A program made the position numbers and the translations under genes. From Candidatus Altimarinota bacterium (GTDB lineage Bacteria; Patescibacteriota; Gracilibacteria; UM-FILTER-43-11): DNA of 64,000 nt. The stretch spans positions 124,001 to 188,000 of the forward strand of contig JANQKP010000006.1 in the NCBI GenBank assembly GCA_028281045.1, given 5' to 3'. Below are positions 38,394 through 46,658 of the stretch, piece after piece (within the stretch, counting starts at the first letter, position 1; each line of letters begins with the position of its first letter). The notes below the pieces were generated by a model, which saw only the letters and a list, made by a program, of their open reading frames with translations, did no database searches and was not told the origin of the DNA.

Positions 38394-39185
38394 ATGTTTA
38401 AATTCATTAAAAAAGCACAGGCCCTTATGCTAAGCGTCGTTCTCGCAACGACGCTGACGCATGCCCAGGCATTTGCTCAGGAGCAAACCTCTACCGTAAT
38501 AGAAGCCTGTGCAGATTTAGAATTTAAATATGTAATTGAAAGAGATGGCGACACGCTTCGCATTGGAGATATAGATGATACGACTGACCAGGTGGAAATC
38601 GATGTCACCGAAGGAGCGAGTGAATTTACTCCAGATAAATTCAGAGAAGCTTATGAAAAAGCGGGTCTGAAATATCATCAATATGCACAGTGTATTTTCG
38701 ATAAAGCCGTAGAAGAAGTGGTGCCAGATTGGTTTGCGCAGGGAGCTGGAGTTCCACAAGCGTGTATAGACCAAGGAGAGCTCACCGAAAAACTAGGCAT
38801 CAACGGAAATACAACCACTTTAGCCAGCTCGCTTATTCTTGCCAATCAGGCGTACGAAGTACACCTGCTTGGTCTTACAGATCAATTCCTGTTACACGGA
38901 AAAGTGGAGGCAACAGAATCGAGCCCAGTCACGGCTAAAGCGATTATAGATACCTCAGAAACCTTCCGTGAACTTGTGAAAATAGAACTTTCTAATACAG
39001 CCTTTGCACTAGATGCAGCCTTTGCGAAACTCAAAGAAATGCGCCAAGCGTACCTAATGCATGTGCAACTGAGCTGTCTTCTAGATAATCTTAAAGATTA
39101 TAGAGACAGTCTTGAAAAACTTCGAAGAGCGATTCTAGATATGGAACCGAGATTTGATAGTGCTTCCTTAACTTGTGGCGGTTAA
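38394..39185 (+). CDS. Exported helical protein, operon partner 2
   Basis: 263 aa; ATG immediately follows the preceding TAA. The signal peptide ends HAQAFAQ (about residue 28). The mature protein has few Cys (E-A-C, A-Q-C, Q-A-C, L-S-C, L-T-C-G) and mostly helical, charged sequence with a coiled-coil-like C-terminus (K-D-Y-R-D-S-L-E-K-L-R-R-A-I-L). No family is recognised. The pattern of a signal peptide, long helices and a terminal Cys resembles the partners on either side, so the three may be distant relatives. Confidence 0.68.
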   Translation: MFKFIKKAQALMLSVVLATTLTHAQAFAQEQTSTVIEACADLEFKYVIERDGDTLRIGDIDDTTDQVEIDVTEGASEFTPDKFREAYEKAGLKYHQYAQCIFDKAVEEVVPDWFAQGAGVPQACIDQGELTEKLGINGNTTTLASSLILANQAYEVHLLGLTDQFLLHGKVEATESSPVTAKAIIDTSETFRELVKIELSNTAFALDAAFAKLKEMRQAYLMHVQLSCLLDNLKDYRDSLEKLRRAILDMEPRFDSASLTCGG

Positions 39186-41158
39186 TGCTTAAAAAAATGC
39201 TAACCATCATAGGGCTAATGCTTACTACGCTGACAGTATCAGCGCCTGAAGCTTACGCGCAAAATTGTAATCCGCTTTCAGCGGACACTTACGAATGTGA
39301 GGAACAAGATCTTCACAACTACTGTGCGATTAAATATGGCGCTCAAGGCGCCTCAAGAAGTCTTTATAGGTCTTCTTATTGTGGTAATGCACTAGATATT
39401 ACAGATGATACTATTCCAATCATTTCAGAGCAGTTAGAACTTAGCCAAAGACTCGTAGAAAATATCCTAAGTGGACGCTTTGACGCCACTGAAATTCCAG
39501 AGGAATTCCTAAGCACTTATGCGAATACCGAAGGGAAGTGTAATGACGATTGTCATCTAAGAGTCTTCAACGTTGTGAAAACCGCCTTTGATAACGAAAG
39601 AGCTCTGATGCAAATGAAAGAAGCGATGAAACCAAGGCTAGAAGCCAAAGAAATTTGGATGGATGGTTCATTGCTCAATAGTCCATTCGATATTATCGTA
39701 GACCTAAACCTAATTGATGTCGTGCTATTTGGTAGCGGTTCTCATTGGGTAGATAACGTTTACGCTTGGCCAGACAGTTCTGGAAGCGGAGACGAAGCCG
39801 GTGGTGACGATACAGACTCCGCAGACGGCGATGGCACCTCAGATGGTGACGCAGGTTCTGGAAGTGGCGCAGGATCTCTACCAGATGTAAATCTTTATGA
39901 TCCAAATCAAATCGATTTAAATAGCTTAGAATGTCTGCCACCAGGGCATCCAGATGCAGCGCTTCCAGGAGCAGGAGAAAAACCACCAAATTGTGGAGAT
40001 GGAGTCTTAGACTCTGGCGAAAGTTGTGACGATGGTAACCCACTTTCTGGGGACGGCTGCTCTGCAGAGTGTGTCGTAGAACCAGGAGGTCACGACAATA
40101 GCAACAAAACAGGTGCTGCTATTTGTTTCGATCCAAATGCAATTACATTCACGCAGTATGGAGATGATGAAGATGACGATGGACTCAGCGGAAAAGACGC
40201 GATTTACGCGGCTTGTCCTGCAGGACTGTATCCATCCGTAACCGCCTTTGCTTCAGCCCTTTCTACAGGCTTAAGCATTCCTGGAGAAATAACACAGCCA
40301 GAAGATTATCCAGGGCCAAATGTAGGTGGTGTGTTTAGAAATTATCCAAACGTAAATAAACCGAATTGTCCGGCAGGAACCAATGAGTTACTTACGGCGG
40401 ATGCCTTTGGAAACTCGGTGAATCTTGGCAATAACGCTCCAAGATGTATTCCAACTCAAGCTTGTGCCAGTTTTGATGCTGTTCGCAATATTCTAAGAAG
40501 CACAGGAGCCCCAGAAAGCTCCGTAGCTTCTATAGAATCTTTTGTTTGTGTAGATATTAAGACCGAAAACAGACCAGAAACGCCGTATCAAGCTATTGAA
40601 GGTTGTGTAGATTGTCACTTTGCTGCTATGACTGACGTCGTAGACCGCATGCTTGGTAAAGCTGTGACACCACTAGAAAATACGACCCAGGCCTTTGGGA
40701 TCTCAAGTCGCTTTGGTCCACAGTTCTCATTCGATCTAAATACCCGATTTAAAGCGATATTTAGAAGAGATAAGAAGACCACGCCTTCGGATGTAGAAAA
40801 TACAAAACAAGCGCTTAGAAAACTAGAACAAGATCGTGCGGGACGCGCAGATCCTGATTCGGAAGTCAGTGACCCTAAAATTGTACCTAAAGTAGACGAT
40901 CCTACCGAATCTGCCGGAGAAAGAGTGAGTCGTTTTGAAAATTACGTGGAAGAAAAACAGAATCAGTATGAAGATGAATTCAAAGTGTACGTAAGAAGTA
41001 CTTCAGAGGCTGTGGCAGATCAAGAATTCGACGGCCGTATTAGACCACTACTGAATCAAATGCTAAGCAGCTTCAGAAGAATCCACACCAATATTAGTTC
41101 CATATCTGTATCAACCAACCTAACAGAGAAGCCAGCTTGTTCTACCTTATGTAAATAA
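39185..41158 (+). CDS. Exported protein with a Cys-rich DUF4215-type repeat, operon partner 3
   Basis: 657 aa. I choose ATG 39185, which overlaps the previous stop by 1 nt (TAATG) like the other junctions, over an in-frame TTG 12 nt earlier. The signal peptide ends EAYAQ (about residue 26). A helical N-terminal domain (about 30-180) is followed by a Gly/Asp/Ser-rich linker (about 195-240). A single cysteine-rich repeat sits at about 269-300 with the pattern C-G-D-G-x(4)-G-E-x-C-D-D-G-N-x(4)-G-D-G-C, as in the Myxococcus-type/DUF4215 repeats of surface proteins. A motif C-V-D-C-H-F at about 477-482 might bind metal or haem, though one C-x-x-C-H is not seen. The C-terminal ~180 residues are helical and charged. 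Confidence 0.72.
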   Translation: MLKKMLTIIGLMLTTLTVSAPEAYAQNCNPLSADTYECEEQDLHNYCAIKYGAQGASRSLYRSSYCGNALDITDDTIPIISEQLELSQRLVENILSGRFDATEIPEEFLSTYANTEGKCNDDCHLRVFNVVKTAFDNERALMQMKEAMKPRLEAKEIWMDGSLLNSPFDIIVDLNLIDVVLFGSGSHWVDNVYAWPDSSGSGDEAGGDDTDSADGDGTSDGDAGSGSGAGSLPDVNLYDPNQIDLNSLECLPPGHPDAALPGAGEKPPNCGDGVLDSGESCDDGNPLSGDGCSAECVVEPGGHDNSNKTGAAICFDPNAITFTQYGDDEDDDGLSGKDAIYAACPAGLYPSVTAFASALSTGLSIPGEITQPEDYPGPNVGGVFRNYPNVNKPNCPAGTNELLTADAFGNSVNLGNNAPRCIPTQACASFDAVRNILRSTGAPESSVASIESFVCVDIKTENRPETPYQAIEGCVDCHFAAMTDVVDRMLGKAVTPLENTTQAFGISSRFGPQFSFDLNTRFKAIFRRDKKTTPSDVENTKQALRKLEQDRAGRADPDSEVSDPKIVPKVDDPTESAGERVSRFENYVEEKQNQYEDEFKVYVRSTSEAVADQEFDGRIRPLLNQMLSSFRRIHTNISSISVSTNLTEKPACSTLCK

Positions 41159-42489
41159 TGAAAAACTTATTTAAGAAAATCATCGGATTAACCTTTGGAT
41201 TCTTGCTCACGCTAAGCGTGGCAAGCCCAGCACACGCTATTTTCTCACCATCACTTGGTGAAGAAGTGCAGGCGATTAAGCAAAACGTAAGAAATGTGCA
41301 GGCCCAGATTGGTACCGGATCATTGCAAGATGCCTTTACCGTATGGCGTGCTAAAGATGGAGAGTGTAGAGACCTGCAAGATGCGCAAATTGCGGCAGGA
41401 AACACTAGCCCCGTAACTTGTGGATTCAATGGAGAACTGAGCAGATACTCAAGTAGCGTTAAAAACACCATTGCTAAAGAGTTGGTGCTTGGTGGAGGAG
41501 CTCAATTCTTAGATACCTTTGGACTTATAATTAACACCCTGCCTTCACGAGGTGAAATCATAAGTTCATGTCTACGCGATGACATTTGGGAACTTGAAGA
41601 TCTTCAAAATGTAGTGCTACAAGAGCTCTTCAGAGCCGCGGTGCTTGGAGATGCTCCAGGAGCAAATCAGCTTCATGATGATTATATTCGCCTAGGAGAC
41701 CTGATTAAGATTCTTAAAGACGATTACAAAGACTTAGATCCAGACGATGGTGTGATTTTCTTCCCAGGAGATCGTAATTATTACCTGCTTAAAACCAGCG
41801 ATGGAGAAGGGGCTTATGAGTGGGACGAAGAACAACAAAGAATTATCTTTATAAGAGACTCTGGATGTCCTTACGGAGAGTTCCAAGAGGCTATTACCGC
41901 CTTTATTGGGCATATGAACAACTTTATGGTGGCTGCTAATCCTACGGAAACCGCTTCGCTTGGAAATCTAAAAGAAATTGCAGCGATTGCTAGAATTAGA
42001 GCCGCGCAAAGAGCACAACAATTTATTTTAACGAATCAAATTAGCTTAACCCTTGGTGGACCTGAAGGAGGAAATAATAGTAGCCTCATTAAAAACGAAG
42101 CCGTAGGTGGACTGAGAAATCAATTTGGAGGTGTGCTTAATCAAGTTATTCACTCTATAGATGAAGGCTTAGAAAGAGAGCGCGCAGAAAGACCAAACCC
42201 TAGAGATGCTAAGGAAGCTTTAAATAGAGTGCGCCAAGATATTGCAGCCAGAGAAACGGCTATAGAAAGAGCGACCAATGTCTTAACGTTCCACCACCAA
42301 TTAAGTAACGTAAGCGAAAATAGTCTGAAAGCTATGGATAGAACGCTATTTGAAATGAACGAAACCTTGAAATGGGGATTTGATGGTAATGCCGGAACCC
42401 CTGCGATTATTGCGGCCTGTGAAACTATTACCCATGTAGGTTCGCAGCAATGTACGAATAACTTTGGTAATCCACCAAGTTGTAAATAA
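41158..42489 (+). CDS. Exported helical protein, operon partner 4
   Basis: 443 aa; its ATG overlaps the preceding stop by 1 nt. The signal peptide ends SPAHA (residue 27). The mature part is mainly helical, with several Cys, including a C-terminal group C-E-T-I-T-H-V-G-S-Q-Q-C and a final P-S-C-K. A coiled-coil-like segment lies at about 335-410 (E-A-L-N-R-V-R-Q-D-I-A-A-R-E-T-A-I-E-R-A). It is the last gene of the five-gene coupled operon; the next 107 nt hold only weak hairpins. No known family recognised. Confidence 0.7.
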   Translation: MKNLFKKIIGLTFGFLLTLSVASPAHAIFSPSLGEEVQAIKQNVRNVQAQIGTGSLQDAFTVWRAKDGECRDLQDAQIAAGNTSPVTCGFNGELSRYSSSVKNTIAKELVLGGGAQFLDTFGLIINTLPSRGEIISSCLRDDIWELEDLQNVVLQELFRAAVLGDAPGANQLHDDYIRLGDLIKILKDDYKDLDPDDGVIFFPGDRNYYLLKTSDGEGAYEWDEEQQRIIFIRDSGCPYGEFQEAITAFIGHMNNFMVAANPTETASLGNLKEIAAIARIRAAQRAQQFILTNQISLTLGGPEGGNNSSLIKNEAVGGLRNQFGGVLNQVIHSIDEGLERERAERPNPRDAKEALNRVRQDIAARETAIERATNVLTFHHQLSNVSENSLKAMDRTLFEMNETLKWGFDGNAGTPAIIAACETITHVGSQQCTNNFGNPPSCK

Positions 42490-42510
42490 GCTTATAAAGC
42501 AAAAAGCCTA

Positions 42511-42557
42511 CCTGTCGTTATGTGACGTGCAGGGAAGCAATTTGCATTGGTTTTTTG
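42511..42557 (+). terminator. Possible weak terminator of the giant operon
   Basis: An imperfect stem (CCTG 42511-42514 with CAGG 42530-42533) is followed by a small CAAT/ATTG hairpin and six T (42551-42556). It is the only T-run with structure after the last operon gene, but pairing is weak. Confidence 0.3.
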
Positions 42558-42595
42558 TTTTCGTAACAGACATTTCTGGCGTCTGAAACCTCACA

Positions 42596-42766
42596 CTAAG
42601 CGGCCTGATCATCTAGGAACTTCTGGAAGTCCGATTCTCGAATGCGATACACTCGACCTAGTTTGATGGCCTTAAGTTTTCCGCTTTTTATGTACTTCAG
42701 AATCGTCAGCGGATGAATTTGGAGGAGCTTAGCTACCTGTTCAGTGGTATATATCTGATCAGTCAC
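42596..42766 (-). CDS. Excisionase-family (MerR-like) small HTH DNA-binding protein
   Basis: 56 aa, starting at GTG 42766; an in-frame stop lies three codons upstream, so no longer form is possible. The sequence opens TDQIYTTEQVAKLLQIHPLT, continues T-I-L-K-Y-I-K-S-G-K-L-K-A-I-K-L-G-R-V-Y-R-I, and ends E-S-D-F-Q-K-F-L-D-D. This is the full winged-helix pattern of the 'DNA-binding domain, excisionase family', with the helix-turn-helix first and the G-(R)-x-x-R-I wing after. Such proteins bind DNA as phage/element excisionases or as small regulators. No integrase is nearby, so a regulatory role is more likely. The AT-rich repeats between it and murD are candidate binding sites. Confidence 0.85.
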   Translation of the reverse strand: MTDQIYTTEQVAKLLQIHPLTILKYIKSGKLKAIKLGRVYRIRESDFQKFLDDQAA

Positions 42767-42786
42767 TTTGTTTTATGTTTATTTTA

Positions 42787-42901
42787 TTTAACTTAATTAT
42801 ATCACAGTTAAACTAAATAAACTAGGCTTAATGTAATTTAATCTGATATAAACTGTCAATATTTATTATATTTAATTATATTTCATTAAACTTAATTATA
42901 T
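42787..42901. repeat. AT-rich near-identical 16-bp repeats between the HTH gene and murD
   Basis: TTTAACTTAATTATAT (42787-42802) and TTAAACTTAATTATAT (42886-42901) differ at one base. Partial copies lie between them (GTTAAACTAAAT at 42807, TTTAATTATAT at 42871). The arrangement looks like an operator or iteron-type array. Confidence 0.55.
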
Positions 42902-42946
42902 GTCGTGATCATATTTTTTCTACCTGGAAACCTATATATAAAATAG

Positions 42947-42952
42947 TATAAT
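42947..42952 (+). promoter_or_regulatory. Consensus -10 (TATAAT) of murD, six bases from its ATG
   Basis: A perfect TATAAT ends at 42952 and the ATG begins at 42959. The usual distance from -10 to the first transcribed base puts the transcript start on or beside the start codon, so this mRNA is probably leaderless. No good -35 is seen. Confidence 0.6.
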
Positions 42953-42958
42953 AACGAC

Positions 42959-44299
42959 ATGTTTGATTTTGATTTAAAAGAACCGATCGCCATTCTTGGT
43001 TTTGGAACCGAGGGAAAAGCTGCACTTAATTATATTAAGAAGCTTCGTATTGAAAATGTGACGGTTTTAGATCAGAACCCAAATACAAAGGTGCCAGACT
43101 CTATTAAAACCATACTTGGTGAAGAAGCTTTTGATGATCTTTCTGAATTCAATACCATCATTCGCTCCCCTGGGGTGCAATTTAAACTGGCTGGAATTCA
43201 AGAGGCGATAGATTCTGGATCTAAAGTGACTTCGCTAACTAAAATGACCCTTGAAGCAGCTGCAGATAGAATCACGGCCGTGACCGGAAGTAATGGAAAA
43301 ACAACCACGACCACACTAGCCGGTGAAATTTTAAAAGCTCACTACGGAGATCGCCTGATTATTGGAGGAAACGACAGAGAGCCTATTTTACAAGAGGCTT
43401 TAAACCGCGAAGATGATCCTATTTTAATAGAGGCGTCTTCTTTCCAATTTATGGATGCAGATAAATCGCCTTACATTGCAGCACTTTTAAACATTACTCC
43501 GAATCATTTAGATTGGCATGACACGGTAGAAGAATACACGGAGGCTAAAGGCAATATATTACGTTATCAGAACCTAGATGATTGGGCCGTACTGAATGCC
43601 AACGACGAAAATGTAAAAAAACTAGGAGAAACCACAAGCACACAGAAGTTCTGGATAGGCCAAAAGATTGGAGACCACTGGTGTGTATGGGAAAAAGGAC
43701 ACCTTGTAATGTCTTACGACAAACAAGAAGCTGTTGTAATTCACAAAGATGATTTACGCGTTAAAACGCACCCAGACAATATTCTTTTTGCGGTGGCGAT
43801 AGCGATACTGCACATAGTTCCCCTTTCTACCATTAAAGAGCAATTGAAGCTCTTTAATGGAGCAGAACATAGACTGGAGCATGTAAGAACGGTAAAAGAC
43901 ATTCATTTCTATAACGATTCTGCTTCAACAGCTCCAGAATCTACCGAGGTAGCCATAGAGCAATTCCCTCACAACAAGCTCATTCTTCTGCTTGGAGGTT
44001 CTTCTAAAAATGTAGATTTTTCAATGCTTGCTCAGAGGATTGCGAATCAAGATGTTCGTGTTTATCTCTTTGGCGAAGAAGGAAAGCGCATCAAAGAAGC
44101 GCTAGAATCTGTAGGGGGCGAAGGAAACATTCTCGAATACAATACTTCTGGAGACTTTGAGGCCATTATTAAAGACGTTTACCAGCTGGCAGATACAGAA
44201 GATAACGTGGTACTTTCTCCAGCGTGTGCCAGTTTTGACATGTTTAAAAATTCCAAAGAAAGAGGAAAGCTTTTCAAAGAAATTGTGAATAAATTATAA
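42959..44299 (+). CDS. murD: UDP-N-acetylmuramoyl-L-alanine--D-glutamate ligase
   Basis: 446 aa, the usual MurD length. It adds D-Glu to UDP-MurNAc-L-Ala with ATP in cytoplasmic peptidoglycan precursor synthesis. The N-terminal UDP-binding Rossmann-like domain begins IAILGFGTEGKAAL. The ATP loop GSNGKTTTT is at 110-118, followed by the Mur-ligase central motifs (LLNITPNHLDWHDTVEEY). The C-terminal domain carries NDSASTAPESTEVAIEQF and ends with SPACASFDMFKNSKERGKLF, the typical MurD ending. It is transcribed from its own -10 element, after the AT-rich repeats. Confidence 0.95.
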   Translation: MFDFDLKEPIAILGFGTEGKAALNYIKKLRIENVTVLDQNPNTKVPDSIKTILGEEAFDDLSEFNTIIRSPGVQFKLAGIQEAIDSGSKVTSLTKMTLEAAADRITAVTGSNGKTTTTTLAGEILKAHYGDRLIIGGNDREPILQEALNREDDPILIEASSFQFMDADKSPYIAALLNITPNHLDWHDTVEEYTEAKGNILRYQNLDDWAVLNANDENVKKLGETTSTQKFWIGQKIGDHWCVWEKGHLVMSYDKQEAVVIHKDDLRVKTHPDNILFAVAIAILHIVPLSTIKEQLKLFNGAEHRLEHVRTVKDIHFYNDSASTAPESTEVAIEQFPHNKLILLLGGSSKNVDFSMLAQRIANQDVRVYLFGEEGKRIKEALESVGGEGNILEYNTSGDFEAIIKDVYQLADTEDNVVLSPACASFDMFKNSKERGKLFKEIVNKL

Positions 44300-44311
44300 G
44301 TCTTTACCCAG

Positions 44312-44340
44312 TTGACGCTAAATATATTTTTATGTATAGT
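44312..44340 (+). promoter_or_regulatory. Promoter of the DEAD-box helicase (TTGACG-N17-TATAGT)
   Basis: TTGACG at 44312-44317 and TATAGT at 44335-44340 are separated by 17 nt. The GTG start lies 24 nt beyond the -10 element. It shows that the helicase has its own transcript after murD. Confidence 0.75.
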
Positions 44341-44364
44341 ATATTTATACTTTAAAAAATATTA

Positions 44365-45630
44365 GTGCATAAGAAAGAAAATCATAAGCGTAAAGATGAA
44401 AAAACGTTTCAAAGCCTTGGCTTAGATCACTCCATTCTAAAAGTCTTAAATAAACTTAAGTTTGTAACCCCTACCCCTATTCAGGCGCAGGCTATTCCAG
44501 ATGGCTTAAGAGGTGAAGACATTATTGGGGTGGCTCAAACAGGAACCGGTAAAACCCTAGCGTTTAGCCTGCCTATTATTCAAAAACTACTACATGGTAG
44601 AGGCCGTGGGCTTATTATGCTACCTACCCGTGAGCTGGCACTGCAAGTAGAAGAAACCATGCAAAAAATTGCGAAATCTTTTGGATTACGTACGGCTATG
44701 GTCATAGGGGGTGCTCATATGGGTAGACAAATTAGAGACCTTAAAAATAACCCCCATGTAATCATTGGAACCCCTGGTCGTATTATCGACCACATGGAAA
44801 AAAGAACTATTCCACTACATGATGTGAACATGCTGGTTTTAGACGAGGCAGATCGCATGCTAGATATGGGTTTTGCTCCGCAGATTAAAAAAATTCTGAA
44901 CGCGATCCCTAAAAATCGCCAAACCATGCTGTTCTCTGCCACTATGCCTACGGCTATTGTAAAAATGGCTACAGAGCATATGAAAAGACCTACACATGTA
45001 GAGGTAGCTAGACAAGGAAGTACATCAGACAACGTACAACAGGAAATTTATATTGTAGGACAGCCTCAAAAGAAACAACTTTTAGATAAGCTGCTGCATC
45101 AATATGAAGGAACGGTTATTGTATTTAGTCGTACGAAGTACGGGGCCAGAAAAATTTGCAGAGATATTAATAAAATGAAAATTAACGCTGCAGAAATTCA
45201 CTCCAATCGTTCGCTCAATCAACGCAAAGAAGCATTAGCTGGATTTAAAAGTGGTAAATACCGCGTGCTAGTTGCTACAGATATTGCTGCACGTGGAATA
45301 GATGTAAAAAATATTGCTCTTGTCATTAACTACGATGTTCCAGAATTTGCAGAAGACTATGTTCATCGTATTGGGCGCACAGGTCGTGCAGGTAAAAAAG
45401 GCTTAGCCATTACCTTTATTATGCCTAGTCAAGGCGATAAGCTAAGAAAAATTGAACGTCTTATTGAATCTAAAATTCCAAAGCAAACGCTGCCAGAGGA
45501 TATGGATCAAGAAGAGCTAGACGGACCAAAGACAAAAACATTTACAGGAAAAGGAGGTGGGCGCCGCCGAGGTGGAGCAGGAAAACCCTGGAGACTTCGC
45601 AAAAAGCGTGGTGGTAACAAAAAATGGTAA
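44365..45630 (+). CDS. DEAD-box ATP-dependent RNA helicase (RhlE-like)
   Basis: 421 aa from a GTG start. It unwinds RNA duplexes with ATP, typically in ribosome assembly or mRNA turnover. All motifs are present: Q-motif region TPTPIQAQAIP, motif I AQTGTGKT (57-64), Ia PTRELALQ, TPGRI, DEAD (160-163), SAT (191-193), VFSRTK, ATDIAARGIDV, and VI HRIGRTGRAG. The C-terminal tail is basic and Gly/Arg/Lys-rich (K-G-G-G-R-R-R-G-G-A-G-K-P), which usually helps RNA binding. RhlE is the nearest subfamily by length and tail; the exact substrate is unknown. A bidirectional terminator follows. Confidence 0.93.
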   Translation: MHKKENHKRKDEKTFQSLGLDHSILKVLNKLKFVTPTPIQAQAIPDGLRGEDIIGVAQTGTGKTLAFSLPIIQKLLHGRGRGLIMLPTRELALQVEETMQKIAKSFGLRTAMVIGGAHMGRQIRDLKNNPHVIIGTPGRIIDHMEKRTIPLHDVNMLVLDEADRMLDMGFAPQIKKILNAIPKNRQTMLFSATMPTAIVKMATEHMKRPTHVEVARQGSTSDNVQQEIYIVGQPQKKQLLDKLLHQYEGTVIVFSRTKYGARKICRDINKMKINAAEIHSNRSLNQRKEALAGFKSGKYRVLVATDIAARGIDVKNIALVINYDVPEFAEDYVHRIGRTGRAGKKGLAITFIMPSQGDKLRKIERLIESKIPKQTLPEDMDQEELDGPKTKTFTGKGGGRRRGGAGKPWRLRKKRGGNKKW

Positions 45631-45631
45631 A

Positions 45632-45668
45632 CAAAAAAGCCCCAGCGTATGCCAGGGCTTCTTTTTTT
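45632..45668. terminator. Bidirectional terminator between the helicase and the DoxX-like gene
   Basis: An A-run, AAGCCC (45637-45642) paired with GGGCTT (45655-45660), then C and seven T. It serves both convergent genes. Confidence 0.85.
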
Positions 45669-45676
45669 ACAGTGCA

Positions 45677-46123
45677 TTATTTTTTCTTCTTTCCTCCGGT
45701 TTCTTTCAGGCGATCTAAGCTAAGCTTAGAAGGTCCTGAGCAAAGCACTTTAGATAGCGCTAGAATGTAAACAAAGTTTCCAATCATAGCCACAGCATTG
45801 TTTGGGCTATTTTGCGCAGTAAGAGCGATAATGTAAATCGCAAATAGAAGTGCTGCTAGGCGAACGGCTAGATCTGTAAATAGACCTAGAACAAGAAGTG
45901 CACCAAGCACTACTTCTACAGTAGGTACAGCAGTTACAAATGCTTTTACAAGCGCTGCTGGAAGTACTGTGTCAGCAAATAGGGGCAGAACTGCGTCTAC
46001 AAAAGCTGCGGTTCCTCCTTGTAATTTGCTGTGTCCAGCAAGAAGAAGCATTCCTCCAACGGCAACGCGTAGGATGAATCCAGTAGAAAGATATTCGCTA
46101 ATATCACATGATTTTTTAGCCAT
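45677..46123 (-). CDS. DoxX-like small membrane protein
   Basis: 148 aa with four predicted membrane helices (about 13-30, 50-62, 68-88, 95-120). It has the DoxX-family features: an early G-x-x-L-L-L-A-G-H-S-K-L-Q-G-G segment, then a T-V-E-V-V-L-G-A-L-L-V-L-G-L-F motif. DoxX proteins are membrane components linked in some bacteria to respiratory or redox functions, but most members are uncharacterised. A C-terminal cytoplasmic tail ends in a Lys run. A second DoxX-like protein lies at 51608. It sits between two terminators or promoters, so it is probably transcribed alone. Confidence 0.7.
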   Translation of the reverse strand: MAKKSCDISEYLSTGFILRVAVGGMLLLAGHSKLQGGTAAFVDAVLPLFADTVLPAALVKAFVTAVPTVEVVLGALLVLGLFTDLAVRLAALLFAIYIIALTAQNSPNNAVAMIGNFVYILALSKVLCSGPSKLSLDRLKETGGKKKK

Positions 46124-46158
46124 AATATTTTTAGTTTAAGTTTTAAGCTACTATAAGG

Positions 46159-46551
46159 CTAACCTTTCATAGAGTGAATGGCAATAGCGTTCCCTTCAGA
46201 ATCTTTAATAATGGCGTAGTAACCATGTTCTGCATTTTCACCAGCAGCATGCTTATCTTTAATGATTTCAACATCCATTTCTTTCGCCTTTGCTATTCCA
46301 GCCTCTACCGTGTCTCCAGGTGCAGTGAAGTAAACCAAAGGCCCTTCAGTACCAGGTACATGCCCTTCACCTTTAATAAGAGTAGCTGCTGCACCATAAG
46401 CTTTCATATCCATGTCAAACCAGCTCATAATAAAGCCTTGTCTTTCAGGCTGACGCTCTGTTTTTTTACCAAAATAATCTTCGTAGAACTTTTCAGCTCT
46501 ATCTAGATCTGTTACTGGGATTTCTACCCAGCCAATAGGATTCATTTGCAT
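46159..46551 (-). CDS. VOC-superfamily (glyoxalase/bleomycin-resistance-like) protein
   Basis: 130 aa from ATG 46551 (ATG 46545 is equally possible; a TTG at 46578 lies almost on the predicted transcript start and is less likely). It opens with the VOC pattern I-G-W-V-E-I-P-V-T-D-L-D-R-A-E-K-F-Y and ends with H-G-Y-Y-A-I-I-K-D-S-E-G-N-A-I-A-I-H-S. These give two beta-alpha-beta-beta-beta units with possible metal ligands in each. VOC proteins range from glyoxalase I to dioxygenases and antibiotic-binding proteins, so the substrate is unknown. It diverges from a lipoprotein-like gene across a compact region with a 16-bp palindrome. Confidence 0.8.
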   Translation of the reverse strand: MQMNPIGWVEIPVTDLDRAEKFYEDYFGKKTERQPERQGFIMSWFDMDMKAYGAAATLIKGEGHVPGTEGPLVYFTAPGDTVEAGIAKAKEMDVEIIKDKHAAGENAEHGYYAIIKDSEGNAIAIHSMKG

Positions 46552-46590
46552 GATTTTTAAGTTAAGAATTAACTTCAATCACTCTATCAT

Positions 46591-46606
46591 AGATCCAAAA
46601 GGATCT
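46591..46606. promoter_or_regulatory. Palindromic operator candidate between divergent promoters
   Basis: AGATCC-AAAA-GGATCT is a perfect inverted repeat. It lies just upstream of the VOC gene's -10-like TATGAT (minus strand, complement of 46586-46591, touching the palindrome). It ends 3 nt before the TTGACA of the opposite promoter. A repressor bound here could control both genes. Confidence 0.5.
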
Positions 46607-46609
46607 TAG

Positions 46610-46637
46610 TTGACAGAACCAAGATTTTCACTATAAT
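46610..46637 (+). promoter_or_regulatory. Consensus promoter TTGACA-N16-TATAAT
   Basis: Perfect -35 (46610-46615) and -10 (46632-46637) hexamers with a 16-nt spacer. The predicted transcript start is about 15 nt before ATG 46659, and about 9 nt before the TTG at 46653; the short leader favours the ATG. Confidence 0.85.
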
Positions 46638-46658
46638 TAGCCACAATAACTATTGCCC

